Positions 1 through 8,177 of a stretch of 64,000 nucleotides of DNA are shown here, in pieces. The notes beneath the pieces are model-generated. The model ran no database searches and had not been told where the DNA came from. It saw nothing but the letters and a program-made list of their open reading frames with translations. Both the position numbers and the translations under genes were made by a program. Position 1 is the stretch's first letter, and every line of letters starts with the position of its first letter. The DNA comes from Brevinema_A sp051649605 (GTDB lineage: Bacteria > Spirochaetota > Brevinematia > Brevinematales > Brevinemataceae). The stretch is taken from NCBI GenBank assembly GCA_051649605.1, contig JBOFHK010000008.1, positions 1 to 64,000 of the forward strand, read 5' to 3'.

Positions 1-143
1 CAGTTATTGATATCCTCAAAGAACTCCAAAAAGACGAACCTGCTCTTAGTAGCTTACCTTACACGTTTACTGATGAACGCTATGTATGGATTCCTTACGT
101 TGCTGTTACTAAAGACAATTTTCAAGAATTTATGAAAAAGTAA
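1..143 (+). CDS. mglB: Galactose/glucose ABC transporter substrate-binding protein, C-terminal end (partial)
   Basis: Only the last 46 or so codons are in the window; the frame runs from the left edge to the TAA at 141-143. The residues end in ...YVAVTKDNFQEFMKK, which fits the C-terminal lobe of a periplasmic sugar-binding protein. The tail alone could not be identified with confidence. The call rests mainly on position: an MglA-type ATPase and an MglC-type permease follow on the same strand, as in mglBAC operons. The protein would capture galactose or glucose in the periplasm. A long hairpin after the stop probably separates its mRNA level from that of the downstream genes. Confidence 0.6.
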   Translation, partial: VIDILKELQKDEPALSSLPYTFTDERYVWIPYVAVTKDNFQEFMKK

Positions 144-156
144 AATTCTTAATATG

Positions 157-191
157 AATAAATACCCGGTAAATTTTACTGGGTATTTATT
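157..191 (+). terminator. Intra-operon hairpin between mglB and mglA
   Basis: AATAAATACCC at 157-167 pairs perfectly with GGGTATTTATT at 181-191. Pairing continues inward through a G-T wobble and GTAAA/TTTAC, leaving almost no loop. There is no clean U-tract, so it looks like a processing or partial-termination hairpin that would keep binding-protein mRNA more abundant than mglAC, a common arrangement in such operons. Confidence 0.6.
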
Positions 192-222
192 CGTATATGT
201 TTTCTATGCAAGAGGGATACCG

Positions 223-1722
223 ATGTCAGAAATTTTAAGCTTAGAAGTTAAAAATATTTACAAGTCTTTTCCAGGAGTTAAGGCTCTAGAAGCTGTAAAC
301 TTTCAATTAAAATCAGGAGAAGTACATGCTTTAGTAGGAGAAAATGGGGCTGGAAAATCAACATTGATGAAGTGTATTTTTGGGATTGAACATCCTGATT
401 CTGGTCAAATTTTTATCGATGGTGTTTTAGTGGTGATCAACAATAGTAAAGAAGCTCTTGATTATGGGATTTCGATGATTCATCAAGAACTACACCCTAT
501 TCCAGCAATGACAGTAGCTGAAAATATTTGGCTAGGACGTTACCCCGTAAAGGGAATGTTGGTTGATCATAAAAAATTATACCAAGATACTGAGAAATTA
601 TTAACTTCTCTTAATATGGATATTGATGCACGTAAGCAAGTTTCACAACTCTCTGTATCACAGGTACAGATGTTAGAAATTGCTAAAGCCGTATCCAGTA
701 AAGCTAAGATTATTTTTATGGATGAACCAACCTCTTCTCTTACCGATAATGAAGTTATTCATTTATTTAATATTATCCGTCAATTAAAAGAGTTTGGTGT
801 TTCTGTTGTCTATGTATCTCATAAAATGGAAGAAATTAAAGAAATTTGTGATTCATTGACGATTCTTAGAGATGGAAAATATATTGGATCTTGGAGTACG
901 GAAGAATTACCGATTGATCAAATTATTGCAAAAATGGTGGGTCGACAACTAGATAATCGTTTTCCTGAAAAAAAATATCAAGCACAAGAACAAATTATTA
1001 TGCAAGTACGTAATTACATCTCATTAGTCCCTAATTCTTTTCAAGGGATTAATTTTGATCTTAGGCAAGGAGAAATACTAGGAGTCGGTGGTTTAGTAGG
1101 AGCACAGCGTACTGAATTAATCGAAAGTATTTTTGGACTACGTCCTGCTCAAGGAGAAATTATTATTTATGGTAAAGTGGTAGATATTAGATCTCCTATT
1201 GATGCTAAGAAGTCAAAGATCGCTCTATTAACAGAGGATAGACGAACAAGTGGTATTGTTAGTTGTTTATCTGTAGAATCTAATATTCTACTAGCTTCGT
1301 ATCCAAAATTTGCAAAATTTGAGCAAATCACCAATCAAAAAATCAATGAAAATATAGCTACAGAATATACAGCTAAACTTAATGTTAAGACTGCATCGAT
1401 TAAAACCCTTATTGGTACATTATCTGGGGGAAACCAGCAGAAAGCTCTGATTGCTCGATGGCTTCTTACAGAGCCAGATATTTTAATTTTGGACGAACCA
1501 ACTCGAGGGATCGATGTAGGAGCAAAATATGAAGTCTACCAATTAATGTATCAATTAGCAGAATTAGGAAAAGCTATTATTATGATTTCTTCCGAAATGC
1601 CGGAATTAATTGGAGTTTCTGATCGTATTATGGTTATGAGTAATGGTTTTTTAAGTGGTGTTTTAACCCAAGAAGAATTTAATCAAGAAAAAATTATAAG
1701 TCTGGCAACAGAATTTTTATAA
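223..1722 (+). CDS. mglA: Galactose/methyl-galactoside ABC transporter, duplicated ATP-binding subunit
   Basis: This 499-residue protein carries two fused ABC ATPase domains, as in MglA, RbsA and XylG. The first has Walker A GENGAGKST near residue 41 and Walker B IIFMDEPTSSL. The second has the degenerate P-loop GLVGAQRTE, followed by an intact signature LSGGNQQK and Walker B LILDEPTRGIDVG. It energises sugar import at the inner face of the membrane with MglC (9 bp downstream) and MglB. The reading frame is open further upstream to 154, but that stretch would translate the mglB-mglA hairpin; the ATG at 223 gives the normal family N-terminus (MSEILSLEVKNI). Sugar specificity could be ribose or another pentose; galactose is preferred from the context. 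Confidence 0.9.
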   Translation: MSEILSLEVKNIYKSFPGVKALEAVNFQLKSGEVHALVGENGAGKSTLMKCIFGIEHPDSGQIFIDGVLVVINNSKEALDYGISMIHQELHPIPAMTVAENIWLGRYPVKGMLVDHKKLYQDTEKLLTSLNMDIDARKQVSQLSVSQVQMLEIAKAVSSKAKIIFMDEPTSSLTDNEVIHLFNIIRQLKEFGVSVVYVSHKMEEIKEICDSLTILRDGKYIGSWSTEELPIDQIIAKMVGRQLDNRFPEKKYQAQEQIIMQVRNYISLVPNSFQGINFDLRQGEILGVGGLVGAQRTELIESIFGLRPAQGEIIIYGKVVDIRSPIDAKKSKIALLTEDRRTSGIVSCLSVESNILLASYPKFAKFEQITNQKINENIATEYTAKLNVKTASIKTLIGTLSGGNQQKALIARWLLTEPDILILDEPTRGIDVGAKYEVYQLMYQLAELGKAIIMISSEMPELIGVSDRIMVMSNGFLSGVLTQEEFNQEKIISLATEFL

Positions 1723-1731
1723 GGAGTTTGT

Positions 1732-2715
1732 ATGCAGGATAGTACCCTGAAAAAGATTTATACATTCTGTTCCAATAGTGGAATTTATTTGGTTTTATTA
1801 TTGTTAGTGATAGGGATTGGATTGATTAAACCTTCTTTTTTAACAATTCCTAATTTATTGAATATATTAAGAATTTCTTCGGTGAGGGTGATTATTGCAC
1901 TGGGGGTAGGTTGTATCCTCATTACAAGAGGAACAGATCTATCCTCAGGACGTATTGTCGGATTAACGGCTTGTGTTGCAGCCTCGTTGATGCAACATGC
2001 AGACTATGCTGATAAGATGTTTCCTAATCTTCCTTTATTGCCTTTAATTGTCCCTTTTCTTGCTGTTTTGGCGGTTGGTACTTTTATTGGTATAATGAAT
2101 GGTGTAGTGATTACAACATTTAAAATACCTCCTTTTATTGCAACATTAGGAATGATGATTATTGTTTACGGTATCTCTTCGATTTACACCGATGCAAAAC
2201 CGATTGGCGGGCTAAGGCAAGATTTTATCAATCTGGGAACGGGATCGACCTTATTTCTTCCCAATCTTATTTTGTTTGCGAGTATTATTATTTTTATTAT
2301 TTGGTTTATTCTTAATAAAATGGTGTTGGGTAAATATATTTATGCAATCGGAGGAAATCCTATTGCAACGTTGGTTTCAGGGATTAATATTAATTTCACC
2401 TTGATTAAAACTTATGCGATCGCTGGAGGACTCTACGGACTTGCAGGACTTCTTTTGGCAGCTCGGACTGGAGGAGCGACAAATAACTATGCAACGATGT
2501 ATGAGCTAGATGCGATTGCTGCTTGTACTATAGGTGGTATTTCGACTACTGGTGGTATTGGACGGGTTAGCGGTATCATTACTGGAGTACTGATTTTTGA
2601 AGTATTAAGTAATGGTCTCGTTATTCTAGGGGTTTCTCCTTACTGGCAGCAAATCGTCAAGGGCTTGATTATTATTATGGCGATTGCTTTTGATATGAGA
2701 AAACGGAGAGTGTAA
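1732..2715 (+). CDS. mglC: Galactose/methyl-galactoside ABC transporter permease
   Basis: The 327-residue hydrophobic protein has the BPD_transp_2 pattern of about ten membrane segments. Recognisable stretches include GVGCILITRGTDLSSGRIVGL near residue 60, PPFIATLGMMIIVYGIS, and DAIAACTIGGISTTGGIG near residue 262, the cytoplasmic loop that contacts the ATPase. It forms the inner-membrane channel for the sugar delivered by MglB. The ATG follows an AAGGAG ribosome site at 1721-1726, nine bases after mglA, so it is translated from the same mRNA. A strong terminator ends the operon at about 2866. Confidence 0.9.
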   Translation: MQDSTLKKIYTFCSNSGIYLVLLLLVIGIGLIKPSFLTIPNLLNILRISSVRVIIALGVGCILITRGTDLSSGRIVGLTACVAASLMQHADYADKMFPNLPLLPLIVPFLAVLAVGTFIGIMNGVVITTFKIPPFIATLGMMIIVYGISSIYTDAKPIGGLRQDFINLGTGSTLFLPNLILFASIIIFIIWFILNKMVLGKYIYAIGGNPIATLVSGININFTLIKTYAIAGGLYGLAGLLLAARTGGATNNYATMYELDAIAACTIGGISTTGGIGRVSGIITGVLIFEVLSNGLVILGVSPYWQQIVKGLIIIMAIAFDMRKRRV

Positions 2716-2828
2716 AATGCACTAAATTAGAAGAGTTAAGGATAATAAAATAGATGTTCTAATCGTAAAAACACCATTATTTTTGTAGTAAAATGATATT
2801 TCAAATGATATGAGCTAATGAGTAGTAA

Positions 2829-2866
2829 AAAAAGAACTCTCAAGTAATTGGGGGTTCTTTTTTTTG
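2829..2866 (+). terminator. Rho-independent terminator of the mgl operon
   Basis: AAGAACTCTC at 2832-2841 pairs with GGGGGTTCTT at 2850-2859, using two G-T wobbles, and is followed by a run of Ts. Confidence 0.85.
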
Positions 2867-3013
2867 GATCATGAAGGTTCGTAAAGAATATGTCTTATAG
2901 TTTTTATCAATTTGGATCATTCCTGAAAAAAATATTTTTTACTTATGATTTGTATAAAAATTTCCGATAATTTATAGAGTTTAGAGATTTTTATATAATA
3001 TATTGGAGGAAAT

Positions 3014-3166
3014 ATGACTAGGGAAGCTCTCGCAAATACCCAATTATCTAAGAGTTGTTCTTATCCAGCATATCGCACAAAAAAATTAGTACATTTTTTT
3101 AGAGCAGTTTCTTTATTTGCTATGCCGATACGTTCATCAGAGTTAGGTCTTCGGAGACGTAAGTAA
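3014..3166 (+). CDS. Hypothetical 50-residue basic protein
   Basis: An ATG at 3014 follows an excellent ribosome site (GGAGGA at 3005-3010) and opens 50 codons ending in TAA. The product starts MTREALANTQ, has one cysteine, a short hydrophobic middle (FFRAVSLFAM) and a strongly basic end (GLRRRK). No family is recognised. It stands alone between a terminator upstream and another downstream, so it would be its own transcription unit. It could be a small regulatory or membrane-associated peptide, or a spurious ORF inside a non-coding RNA. Confidence 0.4.
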   Translation: MTREALANTQLSKSCSYPAYRTKKLVHFFRAVSLFAMPIRSSELGLRRRK

Positions 3167-3313
3167 TCTGTTCTAATATAGATATACCAATAATATTAAA
3201 TAAAATGAGAAGTAGAAACAGATTATATAAAAATATTAGGGATGGCTATATTAGTATTGTTTTGAAATTAATAATTTTATTAATTTCTTTTTAAGAGATG
3301 TTTTATTGCTATT

Positions 3314-3370
3314 AAGTAGTCAATAAAAATATAGTAATAGAGCTATGTTTTTATTGACTACTTTGTTTTT
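3314..3370 (+). terminator. Strong 21-bp terminator hairpin after the small ORF
   Basis: AAGTAGTCAATAAAAATATAG at 3314-3334 pairs with 3343-3363 over 21 bp (one G-T wobble), with an 8-nt loop and a T-rich tail. It ends transcription before the ABC-type membrane protein gene. Confidence 0.8.
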
Positions 3371-3415
3371 ATTAAAAATACTATCAAGATTATAAATTAA
3401 TCATAGGGATTAAAT

Positions 3416-4243
3416 ATGAAAAAAATAAGTATTCGATCTATGCTACAAAAATATAAATACCCTGTTTTAGGTACATTTGGCTTATTAGTATTAGAAAATA
3501 TTCTTTTCCTTATACAACCTTTATTTATAGGAAAAGCAATCGATGGAGGGATAGTAGGTAACTATTTTCCTTTATTGATAATGGTGGGAATCTATCTTCT
3601 TGGAATTTTAATTGGAACAATAAGAAGGATTATTGATACAAGGATTTATTCTAAAATGCACTTTTATCTTGCCAATCAAATTATTGAAAATTCGTCAGAG
3701 ATTTCAATATCACGGATAGAATTATCAACAGATGTTATTAATACGATTAATGAAGATATTCCAATGTTTATCGAATCACTAATTCAAATTGTTGGGGCTT
3801 TATTGATTCTAGTGCAGTTTCGTCTCTCTTATTTAATTGTTTCTTTACTCTTCTGTATGATGATTGTAGTGATTTATAGTATTATTACGAAAAAAATCTT
3901 TAAACTAAATCGCTCTTTGAATAATCATTATGAATCTTATGTGGGCAGTTTAGTAAAACATAGAACAGGACGCTTTCTTCCTCATTTTCAATTGATGAAT
4001 CAACGAAGAATACAATTATCTGATTTAGAATCAATGGTTTATGCTTTGTTATATATAGGGATTTTAGGAGTTTTAGTATTTGTTCTTATTATTGAGTCTT
4101 CCCAATCGGTAATCACAACAGGGGGTGTTTTTTCTGTCTTATCCTATGTCTTACAGTTTGAAGCAGGTCTAGGCGATCTTCCCTATTTTTATCAAAAGAT
4201 GATAGGAACTAATGAGATCATTACACGATTAAATGAAGAGTAG
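3416..4243 (+). CDS. Stand-alone ABC-type six-helix membrane protein without ATPase domain
   Basis: The 275 residues contain about six membrane segments and match the fold of an ABC exporter transmembrane region (ABC_membrane_3-like). Examples are PVLGTFGLLVLENILFLIQPLFIGKAIDGG near the N-terminus and VYALLYIGILGVLVFVLII near residue 210. The protein ends (IGTNEIITRLNEE) where an exporter would continue into its nucleotide-binding domain. The stop codon is followed directly by the fabD promoter region, with no visible remains of an ATPase, so it seems to be a natural half-protein rather than a recent truncation. Similar orphan membrane domains occur in other bacteria with no established role. 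It might recruit an ATPase encoded elsewhere or act without ATP. Confidence 0.75.
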   Translation: MKKISIRSMLQKYKYPVLGTFGLLVLENILFLIQPLFIGKAIDGGIVGNYFPLLIMVGIYLLGILIGTIRRIIDTRIYSKMHFYLANQIIENSSEISISRIELSTDVINTINEDIPMFIESLIQIVGALLILVQFRLSYLIVSLLFCMMIVVIYSIITKKIFKLNRSLNNHYESYVGSLVKHRTGRFLPHFQLMNQRRIQLSDLESMVYALLYIGILGVLVFVLIIESSQSVITTGGVFSVLSYVLQFEAGLGDLPYFYQKMIGTNEIITRLNEE

Positions 4244-4261
4244 TTTTATAGGATAAAATCC

Positions 4262-4290
4262 TTGAAAATTATAAAAAATTATCGTATAAT
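4262..4290 (+). promoter_or_regulatory. Sigma-70 promoter of fabD
   Basis: TTGAAA at 4262-4267, a 17-bp spacer, and TATAAT at 4285-4290, 33 bp before the fabD start. Confidence 0.75.
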
Positions 4291-4322
4291 TTATAAAAAT
4301 TTTTAATAGAAGAGAGGTAAAT

Positions 4323-5210
4323 ATGGTATTCTTTTTTCCAGGACAAGGATCTCAATTTGTAGGAATGGGTAAAGAACTCACTGATAAATATCCTATAGCT
4401 CAAGAGATTTATCAACAAGCTAATGATATTTTAGGAATGGATATTCAGCGTCTATCTAGTAAAGGTCCAGAATCGGATCTCATGAATACTCAGTACGCCC
4501 AACCTGCAATTTTAATCTATCAATATATCTTTCTGTGCTTATTGAAGAAAAAGAATATACATCCTACAGCGACAGCAGGACACTCTTTGGGAGAGTTTTC
4601 CGCGCTTCTTGCCTCCGAAATGCTCAATTTTGAAGATACGCTTCGTTTGGTACAAAAACGTGGAATTTTGATGGCAACAGTAGATCCTACTCACCAAGGA
4701 ACGATGGCAGTTGTTTTAGGCTTGGATGATGAGATAGTGATTTCTATATGTTCTGAAATCGCTACCTATGTCGAACCAGTAAATTTTAATACACCGGGGC
4801 AAGTTGTTATATCTGGTATCAAAGAAGGAGTGAAATTAGCAGAAGAAAAATTATTATCTGCAGGGGCAAAGAGAGTTCTTCCCTTGGCAGTTAGTGGAGC
4901 ATTTCATTCAAAATTAATGAATGATGCAGCTGAAGAATTTAAAAAAATTGTTCGAGGTGTGGTATTTCAAAAGCCTATTTGTCCTATTGTTTCTAACGTT
5001 ACAGGAGAATTTTATAATGAAGAATCGGCTTATGAATTACTTCCTCTTCAAATGAAAAGCCCTGTTCAATGGGTGAAGACTGTTAATTTTCTTTATGAAA
5101 AAGGATTTACTCGAGGATTTGAACTAAGCTCTGGTATGATTATTCAAGGGATGATTAAAAAGATCCAGAAAGATTTCTTAGTGGATAGTGTATTGTCGCA
5201 GATCGATTAA
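4323..5210 (+). CDS. fabD: Malonyl-CoA:acyl-carrier-protein transacylase
   Basis: FabD moves malonate from CoA to acyl carrier protein, supplying the extender unit for type II fatty acid synthesis. The 295-residue length is normal. It starts MVFFFPGQGSQ, has the nucleophile motif GHSLGEFSAL near residue 88 (catalytic serine), the arginine-containing segment VQKRGILM, and the histidine motif SGAFHSKLM near residue 196. It has its own promoter and a GAGAGG ribosome site. It is a single-gene unit ended by a bidirectional terminator; fabZ, another gene of the pathway, lies 27 kb away. Confidence 0.95.
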   Translation: MVFFFPGQGSQFVGMGKELTDKYPIAQEIYQQANDILGMDIQRLSSKGPESDLMNTQYAQPAILIYQYIFLCLLKKKNIHPTATAGHSLGEFSALLASEMLNFEDTLRLVQKRGILMATVDPTHQGTMAVVLGLDDEIVISICSEIATYVEPVNFNTPGQVVISGIKEGVKLAEEKLLSAGAKRVLPLAVSGAFHSKLMNDAAEEFKKIVRGVVFQKPICPIVSNVTGEFYNEESAYELLPLQMKSPVQWVKTVNFLYEKGFTRGFELSSGMIIQGMIKKIQKDFLVDSVLSQID

Positions 5211-5256
5211 AAAACTTAAGTATCTTATCGAAAAAATCAGAAATTAGTTGTCTATT

Positions 5257-5294
5257 CAGTAAGAAACCCACCAATAGAGGTGGGTTTCTTACTG
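5257..5294. terminator. Bidirectional terminator between fabD and pfk
   Basis: CAGTAAGAAACCCACC at 5257-5272 pairs perfectly with 5279-5294 over 16 bp. The loop has 6 nt. It serves the convergent genes on both strands. Confidence 0.85.
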
Positions 5295-5345
5295 AAATTC
5301 TAATACATATAGAAAAATAAATCTTTTGAACAATTATCGAATAAG

Positions 5346-6680
5346 CTAAAATTCTTGGTCAAATATTTCCATGGGTTGCTGAGTGGCAGACATAAGATTT
5401 CTCCAAAAAATAGAATTAATATCCAATGTTTTACGTTTTGATGTTGCCAAAGGAATAGGAACATGTGTATAAATATTATTCCAAAGGCCAATAATTAGAT
5501 CTGTTTTACCTGCCATTGCTGCATGCACTGCATTTTGACCTAGTAAGAGACAATATAACGAATCGTTAGGACACGCAGGGGCACTTCTAATCATATAACT
5601 GGGATCAATATATTTAAGGTTTACTTCTATATTACGTGATTGGAAATATTGTAATATTCGATCTTTCATCCAAATACCAACATCGGCAAGTTTGATATTA
5701 TTGGAAGCGTCTTTCGCTTGGAGAGTTGAATCTTTTACTAATAGTTCTTGTCCAGCTCCTTCTGCAATACAGATAACAGCATGATCACGTGCCAAGAGAC
5801 GTTTTTCTAAAGCGAATAAAAATCCATCGGGCCCATCCATTTTGAAAGGAACTTCAGGAACGAATACAAAATTCACATCGTTCATTGCTAAGGTTGCATT
5901 AGTAGCAATGAATCCTGAATGTCGTCCCATTAATCTCACCAGTCCAATACCCATTGGAGCATTGTCTGCTTCAATACTTGCACTGGCAATTGCATTAACA
6001 GCAAGGCTGAAGGCTGTTTCAAATCCAAAAGAATTTTGTATATAACTAATATCGTTATCAATCGTTTTTGGAATACCAATAATAGAAATTTTTAACCCTC
6101 TTCGCTCAATTTCTTCAACAAGACCGTGTGCTCCTTTGAGAGTACCGTCTCCCCCAATAGTAAATAAAATATTGATGTCTAAAAATTCGAGAGTATCAAC
6201 CATTTCTTTAACTTTATCTCCACCACCACGGGAAGAACCCAAAATTGTTCCCCCTAGAGTATGAATATTATCGACTACTTCAGGATTTAATGTTATTGGT
6301 TTGTATTTTTTGAGATTAGTAAGACCTTGGTATCCGTAGCGAATACCTAAAATAGAATGAACACCATAACCAAAATGAAGTTCTCGAACAATAGAGCGAA
6401 TAACGTCATTGATTCCAGGGCATAAACCTCCGCAGGTGATAATAGCTGCTTTGGTCTTGTTAGGATCAAAGAACATATTTTTTCTAGGCCCAGATTTTTC
6501 AAAAGATAATGTGGGATCAGGTAGTTGATCACTATTATGATGGTAGATCACATCGTATAAAACTCGTTCATTATCTGTTACAAAACCGTTAGGCCCTAAA
6601 TGTATTGCTGGTGAAGTGAAATTACATTGTCCTAGATTTTTGATTAAAAATCGTTGATCTAAGCTTTGTTTTTCTACCAT
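5346..6680 (-). CDS. pfkA: 6-phosphofructokinase, long spirochaete/plant-type
   Basis: The enzyme phosphorylates fructose 6-phosphate to fructose 1,6-bisphosphate in glycolysis. At 444 residues it is longer than the E. coli enzyme and has the family core: GGLCPGINDVIR, IGGDGTLKGA (near residue 180), GIPKTIDNDI (near 205) and MGRHSGFIA. In this superfamily a glycine at the GGDG position is associated with ATP use and aspartate (GGDD) with pyrophosphate use. A lysine in PKTIDND is typical of both pyrophosphate enzymes and the ATP-dependent long group of plants and spirochaetes. G plus K therefore suggests ATP, but needs assay. It is the last gene of the exbB-chaperone-pfk unit, 12 bp after its neighbour. 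Confidence 0.9.
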   Translation of the reverse strand: MVEKQSLDQRFLIKNLGQCNFTSPAIHLGPNGFVTDNERVLYDVIYHHNSDQLPDPTLSFEKSGPRKNMFFDPNKTKAAIITCGGLCPGINDVIRSIVRELHFGYGVHSILGIRYGYQGLTNLKKYKPITLNPEVVDNIHTLGGTILGSSRGGGDKVKEMVDTLEFLDINILFTIGGDGTLKGAHGLVEEIERRGLKISIIGIPKTIDNDISYIQNSFGFETAFSLAVNAIASASIEADNAPMGIGLVRLMGRHSGFIATNATLAMNDVNFVFVPEVPFKMDGPDGFLFALEKRLLARDHAVICIAEGAGQELLVKDSTLQAKDASNNIKLADVGIWMKDRILQYFQSRNIEVNLKYIDPSYMIRSAPACPNDSLYCLLLGQNAVHAAMAGKTDLIIGLWNNIYTHVPIPLATSKRKTLDINSIFWRNLMSATQQPMEIFDQEF

Positions 6681-6692
6681 AAGGTACTCCTT

Positions 6693-8147
6693 CTAAGAAC
6701 CGCTTAGATTGCTTAGTACATCTGGGTATGTTTTGATTTTATAATATTTTTTTAATATTTGCGAATTTAATGATTCTTTTAAAGTGTCATTTTTATAATA
6801 AAATATTGTTTGGAATAGTTCAGGATCGTTATAAATAGCATCTACATTTTCCTCTTGCTGGTATTGTCGTAGTAAAGGGCGGATTGATAAATAAAGATCA
6901 GACTCGGATTTGGGATTGATGAGTGGTGAAATCTCTGAAAGAGGGGTATTTAAAATACTACTAAGAATTTCTGAACTCGTTAATATTGGTAGCTCTACTG
7001 GTTGACCAAAAATATCTGTAATGGTTTTATTTAATAGTGTGAAGGATTGAGTATTGTGGTTGACTGCTCCAGCAATATTATTGATAATAACACTAAATGA
7101 AGTGTTTGTAGAGATTTCTTCTTGAAATCTAGTGAGGGTATTATTCCATTCAGCATCATAGTGTTTAGCTATTTTTTGATAGTTTTGTTGGAGATAATCT
7201 AATCCCACTTCATATTGAGTATTAAGTGGAAGCTGTGAAAACTCCGTAATATTACTTAAGATGACAACGTAATAATCTCCTTGGTTGTATAATGGTCCAG
7301 AGGCAATTAAGGTATTTGTTTTGTAGGTGTTAAGAATATTATTAAAATAGGTAAAATTGCTCGCCGTAAGTGTTTTATCTTTTTGAATAATAAAGTTAGA
7401 ATCCGATGCTAACTCTTCTAAAGCAAGCTCTACACCGTTTTTATTGATTAAATCACTAACTTTCCGTGCTTGCCCACGATTTGGTGTTTTAATCTCATGA
7501 ATGATGATTTTATCGATCCATTGTTCAAAATTGTTTAGGTAATGTTGTGATTTTTCTTCTTCAGAGAGATTAGCATAGAGAAAATTTGTCTTATTCAAAG
7601 TAATAATCTCGATAGCAATATTTAATTTTTGAAGGTCAGAAATAGCGTACATATCAGATACTGTAGGAGATGCAAGAATAGGTAAAATACCGACAGGGTT
7701 GAAATAGTAATTTTCAGCATATTGGAAGTTGATAAAATTAGAGCTTAGTCCCGTATTGGCTTGTATTTCTTGAAATATTTTGGCAGATGGTGATAAGCCA
7801 ATATCTTGATAGAATAATTGCCTTGTAAAGGTATTTTCGGTATTGGTTAAGCTTGCGTTTTGGATATATCGATTCAGTATTCTAGGATCAACATTAGGAT
7901 TATTTTTTTGAAGTTCGTCGTTCAATCGAGTGTACTCCATCATATAGAAGTTTTGGGGAGAAAGATCAACTCTTCCTTTAGAAGAGCGAAGTACAATAGG
8001 AAATCCACCTGCTGTACCATCCCACATGACCCCAAGAGTTGAAACGAATGCAATAATCAATGCCCAAACAAAAATTTGTAATACAATGCGATAGAATGAT
8101 TTACGAGGATTGATTGCATGTGCTTGTTGTGTTTTATGTGTTTTCAT
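6693..8147 (-). CDS. Membrane-anchored SurA/PpiD-like periplasmic chaperone
   Basis: A basic cytoplasmic N-terminus is followed by one membrane helix (IFVWALIIAFVSTLGVMW, about residues 26-43) and a 440-residue periplasmic part. The helical segment containing DPRILNRYIQNA and TRQLFYQDIGLSPS resembles the SurA/PpiD N-terminal chaperone domain (SurA_N_3-like). No recognisable parvulin isomerase motif is seen, so the protein may act as a holdase for outer-membrane or periplasmic clients rather than as a prolyl isomerase. It lies 30 bp after the exbB-like gene and 12 bp before pfk on one mRNA. The family call is moderate because the sequence is divergent. Confidence 0.6.
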   Translation of the reverse strand: MKTHKTQQAHAINPRKSFYRIVLQIFVWALIIAFVSTLGVMWDGTAGGFPIVLRSSKGRVDLSPQNFYMMEYTRLNDELQKNNPNVDPRILNRYIQNASLTNTENTFTRQLFYQDIGLSPSAKIFQEIQANTGLSSNFINFQYAENYYFNPVGILPILASPTVSDMYAISDLQKLNIAIEIITLNKTNFLYANLSEEEKSQHYLNNFEQWIDKIIIHEIKTPNRGQARKVSDLINKNGVELALEELASDSNFIIQKDKTLTASNFTYFNNILNTYKTNTLIASGPLYNQGDYYVVILSNITEFSQLPLNTQYEVGLDYLQQNYQKIAKHYDAEWNNTLTRFQEEISTNTSFSVIINNIAGAVNHNTQSFTLLNKTITDIFGQPVELPILTSSEILSSILNTPLSEISPLINPKSESDLYLSIRPLLRQYQQEENVDAIYNDPELFQTIFYYKNDTLKESLNSQILKKYYKIKTYPDVLSNLSGS

Positions 8148-8177
8148 AAGAGATCCTTGAAGGAGTGTTTTTTATTA

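Larger units (their letters stand above)
2716..3415. other. 700-bp intergenic region with a bracketed small ORF
   Basis: The region holds the mgl terminator (2829-2866), a 50-codon ORF with a strong ribosome site (3014-3166), a short inverted repeat TAATCTGTT/AACAGATTA (3164-3172 and 3217-3225), and a 21-bp terminator stem (3314-3363). No promoter with a convincing -35 and -10 pair was found before the small ORF. TATAAT at 2994-2999 lies too close to its start codon to serve it. Confidence 0.6.

Noticed and set aside
5842..6045. Plus-strand frame of 67 codons
   Set aside because: It lies wholly inside pfk on the other strand and has no supporting signals.
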